A DNA stretch of 64,000 nt from Onchocerca volvulus. Taxonomy: Eukaryota; Nematoda; Chromadorea; Rhabditida; Onchocercidae. Of the stretch, positions 63,391 to 64,000 are shown piece after piece. The notes beneath the pieces were generated by a model, which ran no database searches, was not told the DNA's origin, and worked only from the letters and a program-made list of their open reading frames with translations. Positions within the stretch are counted from its first letter, which is position 1. The number at the start of each line of letters is the position of its first letter. The position numbers and the translations under genes are program-made. The stretch lies in contig HG738139.1 in the NCBI GenBank assembly GCA_000499405.2, positions 5,728,616-5,792,615 on the forward strand, written 5' to 3'.

Positions 63391-64000
63391 ATGACAACTG
63401 AAGGGAAAAAATGCAAATTGAGGGAAGAGTGCTGTCGCACTGCTCAAATATTGCTTCTTGTCGCAGGGATCATGCTAATATTCGTAGGTATTTCGATGAT
63501 ATTCCTGGCACCACATCTCATCAACAGGGAAATTCGTCAGGTAACAGTAATATAAATCGAATTTTCATTTTTTCCGAATGAACTTTTCGATACTGAAATT
63601 TCTGTTCAATCAAGAAAAGCATTATCAATTAAGGATTATTTTTTGTAAGAATAAATGCTACATATTTGAATTGATAAGTTGAATCTCAAATTCATATTTG
63701 ACCTTAAAATCTATTTTGCAGAGGAAGAGTTTTGAGGAAAATAGTGAATTAAATTATTATTGGGAAAATCCTGATTATAAATACAGATCCGAGATTTTTG
63801 TTTTCTCAGTGAATAATTCGCATCAGGTTTTTCATTTCTACTACAAGTAACGTAATTCTTTTAAAAAATATTCTTTGCAATCATCTTTCAACAAATTGTT
63901 TCTAATTCTTACTTGTCATCCTCAACTTTCCAAAATTTGCTTCAATTGAATAATATCCAGTTCTTACGATTTCTTGTATCAAACAGCAAAGAGTACAGAT
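63391..64000 (+). CDS. CD36/SCARB-type scavenger receptor, 3' partial
   Basis: Exon 1 (63391-63540) and exon 2 (63722-63846) join in phase 0; a third exon probably begins at 63961 (phase 2, after TATCCAG) and runs off the window. Residues 1-50 hold a short cytoplasmic start and a membrane helix (AQILLLVAGIMLIFVGISMIF), then LINREIRQRKSF. Exon 2 has YYWENPDYKYRSEIFVFSVNNSHQV, matching the family's W-NPP-...-FF-VTNP-E segment just outside the first membrane helix; NNS is a possible glycosylation site. CD36/LIMP-2/SR-BI proteins are two-pass receptors or lipid channels at the plasma or lysosomal membrane. Which subtype cannot be told from this part. Confidence 0.7.

Overview
The window reads as nuclear DNA of a parasitic nematode, most likely a filarial or other spirurid worm. 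It is AT-rich. Its genes are split by many short introns with a nematode-type TTTCAG acceptor. It carries nematode-typical families: a transthyretin-like secreted protein, an astacin protease and an ET-module Cys-rich protein. It also holds decayed Helitron sequence. I saw no rRNA, tRNA, SL-RNA, CRISPR or bacterial (Wolbachia-type) segment. Gene models below were joined by hand from splice sites and reading phase. Every exon chain given keeps frame, but first exons and UTRs are less certain.

Layout, left to right. A tectonic-like ciliary protein, 5' end outside the window (281-4187, +). A small basic protein of unknown function (4598-6003, -). The NEDD8-conjugating enzyme UBE2F (6981-9089, +). 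A transthyretin-like secreted protein (10370-11267, +). A block of transposon debris (11.7-14.8 kb) with a broken Helitron helicase and a solo-LTR-like repeat. An astacin metalloprotease (15452-17511, +). The retromer subunit VPS29 (17910-19046, -). A 4 kb intergenic stretch leading to histone H3.3 (23199-24193, +). The mitochondrial deubiquitinase USP30 (26231-30433, +). A Rab escort protein, CHM/REP (31747-35738, +). A HAD phosphatase of the PUDP/HDHD1 type (39394-40778, +). A second Helitron/LTR block (41.0-43.6 kb). A secreted histidine-rich peptide and its decayed tandem copy (44535-45240, +). A secreted protein with two ET modules (47135-49706, -). A 57-codon two-exon ORF (51282-51711, +). 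A bHLH transcription factor (51749-52872, -). The thioredoxin-like ER membrane protein TMX2 (56162-58136, -). A 5 kb gene-poor stretch. The start of a CD36/SCARB-type scavenger receptor that runs off the right edge (63391-64000, +).

The genes do not form an operon or one pathway. Several are conserved housekeeping factors for membrane traffic (VPS29, REP), ubiquitin-like signalling (UBE2F, USP30), the ER (TMX2) and chromatin (H3.3). Between them lie secreted, worm-specific proteins and repeats. Five diverged copies of one 380-600 bp LTR-like repeat and at least four Helitron ends or fragments account for much of the intergenic DNA.
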